Shown: piece by piece, positions 44,507-56,066 of the stretch
Layout: the number at the start of each line of letters is the position of its first letter
How positions within the stretch are numbered: position 1 is the stretch's first letter
NCBI GenBank assembly: GCA_016794925.1
Contig: JAEUIW010000005.1
Span: forward strand, 124,001 to 188,000
Length of the DNA: 64,000 nt
DNA from: Phycisphaerae bacterium
GTDB taxonomy: Bacteria; Planctomycetota; Phycisphaerae; Phycisphaerales; UBA1924
Reading direction: 5' to 3'
The notes under the pieces: generated by a model
What the model was told of the DNA's origin: nothing
The model's database searches: none
Seen by the model: the letters and a program-made list of their open reading frames with translations, nothing else
Program-made: the position numbers and the translations under genes

Positions 44507-46330
44507 TCATAGAGCTGCAAGACAGCGACGAGCGGCTTCCGCCAACGGCACGCTTTCGCCCTTCCCTGGGTCGGTGCGGAGCTTGAATTCGACTGATCCC
44601 TCGGCGAGCGCCTTATCGCCGACGGTCAGCCGTATGGGGATACCGATCAGGTCCGCGTCCTTGAACTTCACACCCGGGCGTTCGTCCCGGTCGTCGATCA
44701 GGACATCGATTCCGGCATCTGAAAGGGCCTCGGCCAGCGTGCGAACGGCCGCGGTGTGCTCAGGTGCTTCGGGCTTCATCATGGTGATGACGACGTGGTA
44801 CGGCGCGATCGGCGCGGGCCAGACGATGCCGTTTGCGTCATGACTCATCTCGACGCACGCGGCCATGGTGCGGCTGACCCCCAGACCGTAGCAGCCCATG
44901 ATGACCGCTCGTTTGTGCTGTTTCTCATCGAGAACCGAGAAGCCCATGGCATCGGAGTACTTTGTGCCGAGCTTGAAAATGTGCCCGACCTCGATGCCAC
45001 GCCCGGTCTCGAGCGAAATACCGGCGGCTCGCGGCGACGGATCACCCGCCACGGCGTTGCGAATGTCAGTGACTCTGACGCGGCGAGGATCGTCGAGCAG
45101 ATCGCCAACGTCCCGCCGCCAATTGAAGTGCTTCACGTGGTAGTCGGGCTTGTCCGCGCCGGAGGCCCAGAAACCGCCGAGCGATGCGTCGGGGTCGATC
45201 AACAGCATCGATGCGGGCACGGTCCTGATCATGCGGGGGCTAACGTAGCCGATCGAGAAACCGGCCGCGCGCGCTTCTCGTTCGTCGGCAAGCACGACTG
45301 GAAACCCCGTGGCGGCCTTGACCTTTCCTTCGTTTACCTCCTGGTCGCCCCGCACCACCGCCAGCACCCACATCACGTCCGCCGCGCTCCTGAACACAAT
45401 GGTCTTGAGCATCCGCGCTGGCTTGACGCCCATGAACTTCCCGACCTCCTCGATCCCCGGCAGGTTGGGCGTATGCACCTCCATCAGGTCGCCCGTGGCG
45501 GGCTCGGCGAACGTTCCGCGCGGCCGCTCCCCGATCTCGCACTTCTCCACATTGGCTGCGTACCCGCTCACGGGGCACTTGAGAATCGTGTCCTCTCCGG
45601 AGGCGCAGTTGACCATGAACTCGTGGCTGGCCGACCCGCCGATTGGGCCGGATTCCGCCTCCACAACCGTGAAGTCGAGGCGGCATCGCCTGAAGATGTT
45701 GACGTACGCCCGGTGCATCGCGTCGTAGGCCTCGTTGAGGCCGCCGGGGCCCTCGACCGCGAGGTGGAACGTGTACGCGTCCTTCATCAGAAATTCGCGG
45801 CAGCGGAGCAGGCCGGAGCGGGGACGGGCCTCGTCGCGAAATTTCGTTTGGATTTGATAGAGATTGAGGGGGAGTTGTTTGTAGCTGGTCACCGCCGCTT
45901 TGACCAACTCCGTCATCGGCTCCTCGTGCGTGGGCCCGAGCGCGGCGACTGCGCCCTTGCGGTCCGTGACCTTGAACAGCAGATCGCCGTAGTCCAGGTC
46001 GCGTCGCGTGCCCGCGTACAGCTCGGTGGGCAGCAGCACCGGAAGGAGAAGCTCTGCCGCGCCCGCGGAGTCCATCTCCTGGCGAACAATGCGGCAGATC
46101 TTGCTCAGGACGCGCCACGCCAAGGGAAGGTAGTCGTAGATCCCGGCTCCAAGCTTGCGGATGAACCCCGCGCGGAGGAGCAGCACGTGCGAGGGGGACT
46201 CGGCCTCGGCGGGCGCCTCGCGGGCGGTCGGGATGAGCGTCGTGCGCCAGGACTGGATTACTCCCGGCGCCGCGGCGCCGGCGTGATCGGTCATCCCCCG
46301 GTTGCTCGCGTGTGATCCGTGCTGATTCAT
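44507..46330 (-). CDS. proS: prolyl-tRNA synthetase
   Basis: 607 residues, of the bacterial (type with INS editing domain) form. Class II motif 1 AGIYDYLPLAWRVLSKICRI, motif 2 TKFRDEARPRSGLLRCREFL with MKDAYTFH, and motif 3 AVIMGCYGLGVSRTMAACVE are present. The insertion editing domain (about residues 225-400) includes SIGYVSPRMIRTVPASMLLI and carries the Ala-Pro deacylation activity. The anticodon-binding domain is at the C-terminus (AEALSDAGIDVLIDDRDERP GVKFKDADLIGIP). The N-terminal ~20 residues are additional. Confidence 0.97.
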   Translation of the reverse strand: MNQHGSHASNRGMTDHAGAAAPGVIQSWRTTLIPTAREAPAEAESPSHVLLLRAGFIRKLGAGIYDYLPLAWRVLSKICRIVRQEMDSAGAAELLLPVLLPTELYAGTRRDLDYGDLLFKVTDRKGAVAALGPTHEEPMTELVKAAVTSYKQLPLNLYQIQTKFRDEARPRSGLLRCREFLMKDAYTFHLAVEGPGGLNEAYDAMHRAYVNIFRRCRLDFTVVEAESGPIGGSASHEFMVNCASGEDTILKCPVSGYAANVEKCEIGERPRGTFAEPATGDLMEVHTPNLPGIEEVGKFMGVKPARMLKTIVFRSAADVMWVLAVVRGDQEVNEGKVKAATGFPVVLADEREARAAGFSIGYVSPRMIRTVPASMLLIDPDASLGGFWASGADKPDYHVKHFNWRRDVGDLLDDPRRVRVTDIRNAVAGDPSPRAAGISLETGRGIEVGHIFKLGTKYSDAMGFSVLDEKQHKRAVIMGCYGLGVSRTMAACVEMSHDANGIVWPAPIAPYHVVITMMKPEAPEHTAAVRTLAEALSDAGIDVLIDDRDERPGVKFKDADLIGIPIRLTVGDKALAEGSVEFKLRTDPGKGESVPLAEAARRCLAAL

Positions 46331-46361
46331 GGTGCGGATCGTAGTCCGCTCGGATGCCGTC

Positions 46362-47648
46362 TCAGACGCCGCTCGTGCTCGTGCCGAGCATCATTCGAGC
46401 GGTCCTGAGTTCGGAATCAGGGTGGCCGAGCCCGAACGCCTCGTGCACCGCTCGCAGCGCGTATTCTCCCGCTTCTTCGCGGAGCACGCACGACACACGG
46501 ATCTCGGATGTGGTGACATTCTCGATGACCAGGCCCGACTGCGCCAGGGCCCGGAACATCGTCGAAGCAACCCCAACGCCGGACCGCATCCCCGCTCCTA
46601 CCGCCGAGACGGTGCACAGCCCGGTGTCCACGCGCACGGCGGCGCCACCAAGCTCCGCGCACAATCGCTCCACGGCCGGCCGAACTGATTCCAGATCCTT
46701 GCGGTCAACCGTGAATGTCAGGTTCACTCGTCCCGGCGCGGCCGCCTCCTCTTGGATAATGTCGTCGACGCACACGTTGACCGCGGCGATGGGTTCGAAC
46801 ACGCGGGCCTGAACCCCGGGGGCATTGGGCAGCTCGCGCAGCACAATGCGCCCCACGCCGCGCTTCAGGACCACCGAAGAAACGACACGACTTTCCATGG
46901 ACGGGTCATCCGCAACGATCAACGTGCCGAGGCCGTCAATATGGCTGTGCAGCACCCGGATCGGGACGCCGAACTTCTTCCCGAGCTCTACGGCGCGGGG
47001 GTGAAGCACCTGCGACCCGAGCGAAGCCGCCTCGAGCATCTCATCGTAGGTGACGCGTTCACGGCGCCGTGCCCCGGGAACCAGACGAGGATCGGCGGTG
47101 TAGACGCCCTCGACGTCTTTGTAGATGTCGCAACGTCCGGCCAATGATGCCGCGAGCGCGACCGCGGTCGTGTCGGACCCCCCTCGACCGAGCGTCGTGA
47201 TTTCATCGCCAGCCGTGCGGCCCTGAAATCCGGCCACGACCGGGACCTTGCCCAGCTCGAGTTCGGCGCTCAGCCGCGTGGAGTCCACCCCGGTGATCGT
47301 GGCCTTTGAGTGCGCACCATCGGTGGAGATGCCGGCCTGCCAACCGGTCAGGCTGAGCGCCGGAATCCCCTCCGCGTGGAGCACCATCGCCATGAGGGCG
47401 GTGGATGCCTGCTCCCCGGTGGCAAGCAACTGGTCCAGCTCACGCCGGTCGGGCGACGCGCCCGTCTGCCCCGCCAGGCCGATGAGATCGTCGGTCGTGT
47501 CGCCCATCGCGGAAACAACCACCACCACGCGGTGGCCGCCCCGACGCGCGGCGAGCACCCGCTGAGCGCACTGCTTCATCAGGGCCACGCTCGCGACCGA
47601 TGACCCCCCGAATTTCTGCACAACCACACCCACCGGACCAGACTCCAT
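46362..47648 (-). CDS. lysC: aspartate kinase
   Basis: 428 residues from ATG 47648 with a GGGGGTGA ribosome site upstream; the frame is open further but lacks that. Kinase motif VVQKFGGSSVA at the start, then VVVVVSAMGDTTDDLI, FQGRTAGDEITTLGRGGSDT and the YTADPRLVPGARRRE segment. Two ACT domains follow (about 265-340 and 345-415) and would bind lysine or threonine as feedback inhibitors. The enzyme makes aspartyl-4-phosphate for lysine, threonine and methionine. Monofunctional and lies upstream of proS by 31 bp. Confidence 0.96.
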   Translation of the reverse strand: MESGPVGVVVQKFGGSSVASVALMKQCAQRVLAARRGGHRVVVVVSAMGDTTDDLIGLAGQTGASPDRRELDQLLATGEQASTALMAMVLHAEGIPALSLTGWQAGISTDGAHSKATITGVDSTRLSAELELGKVPVVAGFQGRTAGDEITTLGRGGSDTTAVALAASLAGRCDIYKDVEGVYTADPRLVPGARRRERVTYDEMLEAASLGSQVLHPRAVELGKKFGVPIRVLHSHIDGLGTLIVADDPSMESRVVSSVVLKRGVGRIVLRELPNAPGVQARVFEPIAAVNVCVDDIIQEEAAAPGRVNLTFTVDRKDLESVRPAVERLCAELGGAAVRVDTGLCTVSAVGAGMRSGVGVASTMFRALAQSGLVIENVTTSEIRVSCVLREEAGEYALRAVHEAFGLGHPDSELRTARMMLGTSTSGV

Positions 47649-47808
47649 TTCACCCCCGCTGGGCGATCCGTGAAGGCAACTGTTCCTCGTCGCGTGACAA
47701 TGGTCAACCCACGGGAAGCGGGTCGCCATGAGATCGGCGGTCCCGTCAGGCCCATCGAGCATCGGTCGATCCCCCGGATGACGCTTGACAGAAGCAGGCA
47801 GATCCGCT

Positions 47809-48393
47809 TCACGCCGCTGCTGGACGTCTGGCGCTCAATAACGGTACCCAACGGCTCGTCCACCATGGGCCGTCGAGGGGTAAATCCGCATCAAGAGCCA
47901 ATTCGACTATCTGCGGGTCCGAGAGATCCGCCAAGGGCGCCTCGATGCTCAAGCCCGTCAGTCCCGCCGCACGGGCGTCTACGCTCAACAACCTGGAAGC
48001 CAGCAGCGCCCGCTCCACGATTTGGGTTGCGCGATCCAAGTCAACATCCGCGGCCCCCGAACCGCCCGGGCAAGCCCCCCACACCACCCTGCCGATGCCG
48101 GCTCGGATGGCGGCGCTGCCAGCTTCGACGAGCAGCCGCGTTTCGGCACAGGGGTGAGATCGATCGTCCGATCCTCGAGGGCCTGAGACCCCCGATGCAA
48201 TCACCTCCGCACCGGCGAGACGGACGATGGAGCTCATCTCCGGCGTGAGGACGGGGCCGTCCCCGTTCATGGTCGGCAGCACCTTTGGCCGGAGCTCGCC
48301 GTGCCCAAGACGAATCGACTCCAACCACAATGCCAATGCGGACTGGAACGATCCATCGAACATGACCAGAACCGAATTCGGTGAATGTGCCAC
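47809..48393 (-). CDS. QueC-like protein with degenerate PP-loop
   Basis: 194 residues from GTG 48393; ATG 48363 would remove the first strand. The N-terminal VLVMFDGSFQSALALWLESI sits where QueC-type enzymes have the PP-loop (VLLSGGLDSTT), yet the SGG-D-S core is changed to MFDGSFQS. The C-terminal LTGLSIEAPLADLSDPQIVELAL matches the QueC/ExsB 'IEAPL.dlsK.EIv.la' pattern, with AIRAGIGRVVWGACPGGSGA equivalent to the 'A...GA..i..G' strand. The C-terminal zinc cysteines are missing. It is therefore a divergent, possibly inactive or re-purposed, member. It starts about 115 bp from the divergent BNR gene, so they share a regulatory region. Confidence 0.5.
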   Translation of the reverse strand: MAHSPNSVLVMFDGSFQSALALWLESIRLGHGELRPKVLPTMNGDGPVLTPEMSSIVRLAGAEVIASGVSGPRGSDDRSHPCAETRLLVEAGSAAIRAGIGRVVWGACPGGSGAADVDLDRATQIVERALLASRLLSVDARAAGLTGLSIEAPLADLSDPQIVELALDADLPLDGPWWTSRWVPLLSARRPAAA

Positions 48394-48507
48394 GAACGCA
48401 CTATCGATCCAACGCCGCCCGCGTCTGCAATGAGCGACTCCAAACCCCCGGCGCCGGCACGCCGCTACCCTCGGGTTTCCATCGTGACACCTGGGAGGTT
48501 CGATATC

Positions 48508-51837
<3,330 letters not shown>

Positions 51838-51869
51838 GTCGTCAAGATTTGGTGGTGCCCGCGGCGTGG

Positions 51870-52793
51870 CTATTCCTTGAGGCCTTGCGTCGCGGCGCCT
51901 TCGGTAAAAAACCGCCGGGAGAACGCGTACACAACCACCACGGGCGCCATGGTGATCGCCGACGCGGCCATGACCAGGTTCCAGGGCACCTGGTTCTGCT
52001 GAGCCAGGTAGAGGTGCAGCCCGAGCGTGAGCGTGTACCGGTCCTGATGATTGAGATACAGAAGCGGTCCAAGGAAGTCATTCCACGACGCGACGAACTG
52101 AAGCAGCGCAACCAGCGCGATCGCCGGACGCGAGAGCGGCACGATCACCCGCCACAGGATCCCCAGGTGCGAGCATCCGTCGATCCGCGCGGCCTCGTCC
52201 AGCTCCGCCGGGATGGTGCGAAAGAACTGGCGGAGCAAGAAAACCGAGAACGCCCCCGCCATGCACGACGGCAGCCAGAGCGGCGCGAACGTTCCCACCA
52301 GCCCCGCGGAACGAAAGAGCAGGTATTGCGGGACCATCAGCACGGCTTGCGGCAGCATGAGCGTGGCGAGCAGAATGAGGAACAAGACCTCCCTGCCGCG
52401 CCAGCGCAGCCTCGCGAAGCCGTACGCCGCCAAGCAACTCGACACGACCGCCCCTGCCACACTCGGCAGGGCCACCAACATCGAATTCCGGAGGTACGTC
52501 GGGAAATCCGAGCCGGGACCGCTCCACACATCTCGGTAGTTTCGCGCCGCATCGAGGCCGAGCGTGCTCCAATACGCCGCGCTCGTCCGTGCGAGCGATC
52601 GCCCGGACGCATCTCGGATCATCGGCAGCGGATCGAGCCCGGGCGTCGCGGCAGACGAAGCCTGTCGCAGCGAGACAGCGACCATGTTCAGCAGCGGTGC
52701 GGCATACGCCGCCGTCACGAACGCGAGCGCCGCGCACACCCACAGGCGCCCCCGGCCTGCTCGCGCACCGCGATTCCCGTCATCGGCGCTCAT
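51870..52793 (-). CDS. carbohydrate ABC transporter permease (MalG-like)
   Basis: 307 residues from ATG 52793, in an ATGA overlap with the preceding permease stop. Six transmembrane helices; the EAA cytoplasmic loop ELDEAARIDGCSHLGILWRV is at about residue 205, contacting an ATPase. LPSVAGAVVSSCLAAYGFAR and FVASWNDFLGPLLYLNHQDR are standard for the MalG/CUT1 subgroup. The gene ends the transporter operon. An unusual periplasmic loop after helix 1 (about 35-100) is longer than in MalG. Confidence 0.92.
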   Translation of the reverse strand: MSADDGNRGARAGRGRLWVCAALAFVTAAYAAPLLNMVAVSLRQASSAATPGLDPLPMIRDASGRSLARTSAAYWSTLGLDAARNYRDVWSGPGSDFPTYLRNSMLVALPSVAGAVVSSCLAAYGFARLRWRGREVLFLILLATLMLPQAVLMVPQYLLFRSAGLVGTFAPLWLPSCMAGAFSVFLLRQFFRTIPAELDEAARIDGCSHLGILWRVIVPLSRPAIALVALLQFVASWNDFLGPLLYLNHQDRYTLTLGLHLYLAQQNQVPWNLVMAASAITMAPVVVVYAFSRRFFTEGAATQGLKE

Positions 52794-53674
52794 GTCGTTC
52801 GATAGCGGACGAACCGCCCCCCCACGACCAGTACGGCCGCGGACAACGCCAGCGTGAGCGCGAGCTGCACCCACGCGAGTGCGCAGGCGTATCCCATGTC
52901 GCCGTAGCTGAACGCGCACAGGTAGACATACATCGAGTACGACAGGGTCGCGTGCTCGGGCCCGCCCCGCGTCATGATCAGCGGCGGCCCGAAGAGCTGC
53001 AGCGACCAGATCAGCGCCATCAGTCCATTGAACATCAGGGCGGGGGAGATGGCCGGGAGGGTGACGTGCCACAATCGCCCGCCGGACCCGAGGCCGTCGA
53101 TCGCGGCCGCCTCGAGCAGTGACCGCGGCACCTCGCGCAGCGCCGCGCCCGCCACCAGCAGGGGCGAGCCGATCACCCAGACTGACATGAACCCCAGGGA
53201 CGCGAGCGCGAAGCGTGAATCACCCAACCAGTCCGGTCCGCCGGTCGCGCCCGCGGCCGTCAGAGCGGAATTGAGGATGCCGAAGCGAGGATTGAACACC
53301 CACATCCAGCACGCGCAAGCCGTCACAACCGGCACGACCGTGGGAAGGAAAATGACCGCGCGGGCCAGCGCCGCGACCCGCGCGGGCGCCCGGTGCAGCA
53401 GCACCGCCACGCCCAGCGACCCCGCCGTGACGCCGATGCTGTTCATGGCCGCGAACACCAGCGTGTTGCGGAGGGCGATCCAGAACAGTGAATCCGACCA
53501 CATCCGACGGAAGTTGCTCAGCCCCGTGTACACGGGCGGATCCAGGAGTGTCGTGTCGGTCAGGCTGTACCACGCGCTGAGAAGCGCGGGACCCAGCGTC
53601 AGCCCGCAGAACCCGGCCAGCCACGGCGAGATGAACAGCAGCCCGCGCCCGACCGCACGCGCCGACCCGTTCAC
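52790..53674 (-). CDS. carbohydrate ABC transporter permease (MalF-like)
   Basis: 294 residues. GTG 53674 starts within GTGA overlapping the binding-protein stop; the frame's upstream part is an artefact. Begins in FISPWLAGFCGLTLGPALLS, the usual CUT1 permease first helix. The EAA motif is EVPRSLLEAAAIDGLGSGGR (about 200), and the LQLFGPPLIMTRGGPEHATL loop is characteristic. Forms a heterodimeric pore with the next permease. No ABC ATPase gene lies in this cluster. Confidence 0.92.
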   Translation of the reverse strand: MNGSARAVGRGLLFISPWLAGFCGLTLGPALLSAWYSLTDTTLLDPPVYTGLSNFRRMWSDSLFWIALRNTLVFAAMNSIGVTAGSLGVAVLLHRAPARVAALARAVIFLPTVVPVVTACACWMWVFNPRFGILNSALTAAGATGGPDWLGDSRFALASLGFMSVWVIGSPLLVAGAALREVPRSLLEAAAIDGLGSGGRLWHVTLPAISPALMFNGLMALIWSLQLFGPPLIMTRGGPEHATLSYSMYVYLCAFSYGDMGYACALAWVQLALTLALSAAVLVVGGRFVRYRTT

Positions 53675-55050
53675 GCTCGCCCTCCCGGACCGGCGCGCCG
53701 AGACCGCAGCCTCGCGGCGTGATCCAGCATCCCTTGAACTTCGGATTCGACGCCGCGGAGCACCCGCAGCAACCGATCCCGGCGTGACTCGCGCAAACCG
53801 CCGCCGCCCCACGCGTGCTGAAACGCCCCCAAGGTGCGATCGGCGTAGCTCTTCCAGATCCGCGTCTGCGGCAGAATCCGGACGCGCGGGCTGCGCATCA
53901 CCTCGTCATGAACCCGGATCGACCGGTTGGGATGCCGGGCGTGGAAGCCGGGCGAGACATCGGCCATCGGAGAGCTCTTCGCGTGCGCGAGCGCCAGCGC
54001 TTCCTGGGTCTCCTGTTGTTGCATGAACCGAACGAATTCGAACGCTTCGTCCGGGTGCGGACAACCGCGCGGGATCACGATCACGTCCGCCTCCAACAGG
54101 CCCGTTGGTTCGGTGGGGTCGAGGAGATCATCGACGACCGGAACCGGCGCCGCCCCGTAGTCAAGTTCGGGCGCGCACGCACGCGCGAAATTCGCGATCC
54201 ACGGGCCCTGCACGATCATGCCCAGCCGGCCGGAAAGGAACGGATCGCCCACCGAGTGGTACGACCGCTCGAAACTCGACGCGAAGCCCGACGCCTCGCT
54301 CAGTCCCAGCCGGTCCGGGTACGAGGCAACCCACTCGTACGCGCGCACGGTCGCCTCGTCAGCGAAAACCGCGCGGTCCCGCGCCGAGTCGTACAGCACC
54401 CCGCCGAACATGATCGGCCAGAAGTACGGCCACCACACGGGCACCTGCAGGAACCCGCATCGCTCCAGGCGACCATCCGCGCTACGAATGTCCAACCGCG
54501 CCGCGCACGCGTCGAGCTCGGATATCGTTCGCGGCGGGCGATCGGGGTCCAGACCGGCCTGCGCGAACATCGCCCGGTTGTAATACAACGCGAGCGCGTA
54601 CACGCTCGTCACTCCCGCCCACTGCCGTCCGCCGTAACTGAGCAGCGCGCGAACCGCGGGCAGGTACGCGCCGGTATCCAGGGCCGGGCTGAACCGGTCC
54701 AAGGGGATCGCCGCGCCGGTCTCGGCCAGCAGCGGCACGCTGTAGGATAGCATTCCCAGCAAGTCCGGCGGGTCCCCGCCGGCGATGGCCACCAGCGCCT
54801 TGGTGGTCAGATCCCCGACCGGCAGCACCCGCACAAAGCTGCGATCCTGCGACGCGTTGAAACGATCAATCACCCGCTGCAGGGAATCCAGCTCCGTGCC
54901 GCTCCACTTCTCCCAATAATCCAGCACCACCCGCCCGGGTGGAACCATCACACGCGAGCGAGGCACACGCGGCCAGATCGCCCCGCCAATCGCCGCCGCG
55001 CCCGCCGCTCCAAGGAACGCGCGGCGAGATTGGTCCCGGTCCCAGCCCAT
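53671..55050 (-). CDS. Tat-exported extracellular solute-binding protein (family 1)
   Basis: 459 residues. N-terminal twin-arginine signal DQSRRAFLGAAGAAAIGGAI, so export as a folded protein is likely. The mature part is a type I sugar-binding protein: WEKWSGTELDSLQRVIDRFN, GGDPPDLLGMLSYSVPLLAE, TSVYALALYYNRAMFAQAGL, YHSVGDPFLSGRLGMIVQGP and PHPDEAFEFVRFMQQQETQE. Such proteins bind oligosaccharides or polyols with high affinity and hand them to the permeases. First gene of the three-gene operon; nothing identifies the ligand. Confidence 0.92.
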   Translation of the reverse strand: MGWDRDQSRRAFLGAAGAAAIGGAIWPRVPRSRVMVPPGRVVLDYWEKWSGTELDSLQRVIDRFNASQDRSFVRVLPVGDLTTKALVAIAGGDPPDLLGMLSYSVPLLAETGAAIPLDRFSPALDTGAYLPAVRALLSYGGRQWAGVTSVYALALYYNRAMFAQAGLDPDRPPRTISELDACAARLDIRSADGRLERCGFLQVPVWWPYFWPIMFGGVLYDSARDRAVFADEATVRAYEWVASYPDRLGLSEASGFASSFERSYHSVGDPFLSGRLGMIVQGPWIANFARACAPELDYGAAPVPVVDDLLDPTEPTGLLEADVIVIPRGCPHPDEAFEFVRFMQQQETQEALALAHAKSSPMADVSPGFHARHPNRSIRVHDEVMRSPRVRILPQTRIWKSYADRTLGAFQHAWGGGGLRESRRDRLLRVLRGVESEVQGMLDHAARLRSRRAGPGGRA

Positions 55051-55130
55051 GGCGCGAGCCAGACTAGCACAAGATCGACTCTCACGCCGAACCTAGAATC
55101 GACGAATCCACATTCTCGAAAGGGACCCAC

Positions 55131-56039
55131 TTGAACGCCCTCCGAAGCATCGTCGTCGGCGTGGATTTTTCCGAATGCTCGGCCGCCGCGCTGAAGGAAT
55201 CGATCCGGCTCGCGGCGTGGAATCGCGCCCACGTGCACCCGGTCCACGTCCTCGATACGATCGTCGTCACCGATCTCGAGCGAGCGATCTCACCGATCCA
55301 GCAGAACCTCCGGGATTCTCTCGCGGCCGAATCGCGCGCCCGCTGGGCGGACTTCGCGAGCTCGATCCCCGGCGCCGGCTCGCTCCAGCTGGAAGTGGCC
55401 GTCAACAACAGGGCCGCGGGCCTGCTCGAGCGGGCGCGTCATCACCAGGCCGACCTCATGATCCTCGGAGCCTTCGGCGACCGCACACCCGAGGTCGGCC
55501 TCGGCTCCGTCGCCAGCGGCGTTGTTCGCGCGTCCGCGGGGCAGCGGCTCCGAACCCTCATCGTTCGCCATCCGCACAACGGGCCCTTTCGCTCGATCAT
55601 CGTGTGCGTCGATTTCTCCGAAACCAGCCGGCTCGCGCTCGAAGCGGCCGTGCGCGTCGCCGCGCAGGACGGGGCCTCGCTGACCATCCTGCATGTCTTC
55701 GAAGCGCCCTGGCGAGTGCTCCACTTCCGCGTCCCCGGGGGCGAGCCCGACGCGGGCTTGGAGACCCAGATGCGCGCGGACCTCGAATCCCGGCTCCGGG
55801 AATTCTGCACGCCGTTCCAGCACGAGCTCTCATACGCCAAGGCCGAGGTTGTGGTGCTCGATTACGGCAGCTATCGCGGCGGCATCCCCGAGTACGCACG
55901 CGCGGTTCGCGCCGATCTCGTCGTGCTCGGCACACGGGGACGCACCAACCTCCGCGACACCCTGCTCGGGAGCACCGCCGAGCGTGTGCTCACCAATGCA
56001 CCGTGCTCCGTCCTCACGGTCCCCGCTCCGCCGGCCTGA
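55131..56039 (+). CDS. tandem-domain universal stress protein
   Basis: 302 residues from a TTG start with AGGG nine bases upstream. Two UspA domains: residues about 1-145 and 150-300, each opening IVVGVDFSECSAAAL or IIVCVDFSETSRLAL. The second ends GTRGRTNLRDTLLGSTAERV, the ATP-binding GxxG-X9-GS motif. The first has GAFGDRTPEVGLGSVASGVV, where the pattern is less regular. ATP-binding Usps act in stress adaptation. Coupled closely (27 bp) with the phosphatase gene downstream. Confidence 0.92.
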   Translation: MNALRSIVVGVDFSECSAAALKESIRLAAWNRAHVHPVHVLDTIVVTDLERAISPIQQNLRDSLAAESRARWADFASSIPGAGSLQLEVAVNNRAAGLLERARHHQADLMILGAFGDRTPEVGLGSVASGVVRASAGQRLRTLIVRHPHNGPFRSIIVCVDFSETSRLALEAAVRVAAQDGASLTILHVFEAPWRVLHFRVPGGEPDAGLETQMRADLESRLREFCTPFQHELSYAKAEVVVLDYGSYRGGIPEYARAVRADLVVLGTRGRTNLRDTLLGSTAERVLTNAPCSVLTVPAPPA

Positions 56040-56066
56040 TCGCACCCCCGATCGTGGAACCCACGC

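Noticed and set aside
44756-46315. 519-residue plus-strand open frame opposite proS
   Set aside because: Antisense shadow of a strongly supported prolyl-tRNA synthetase gene.
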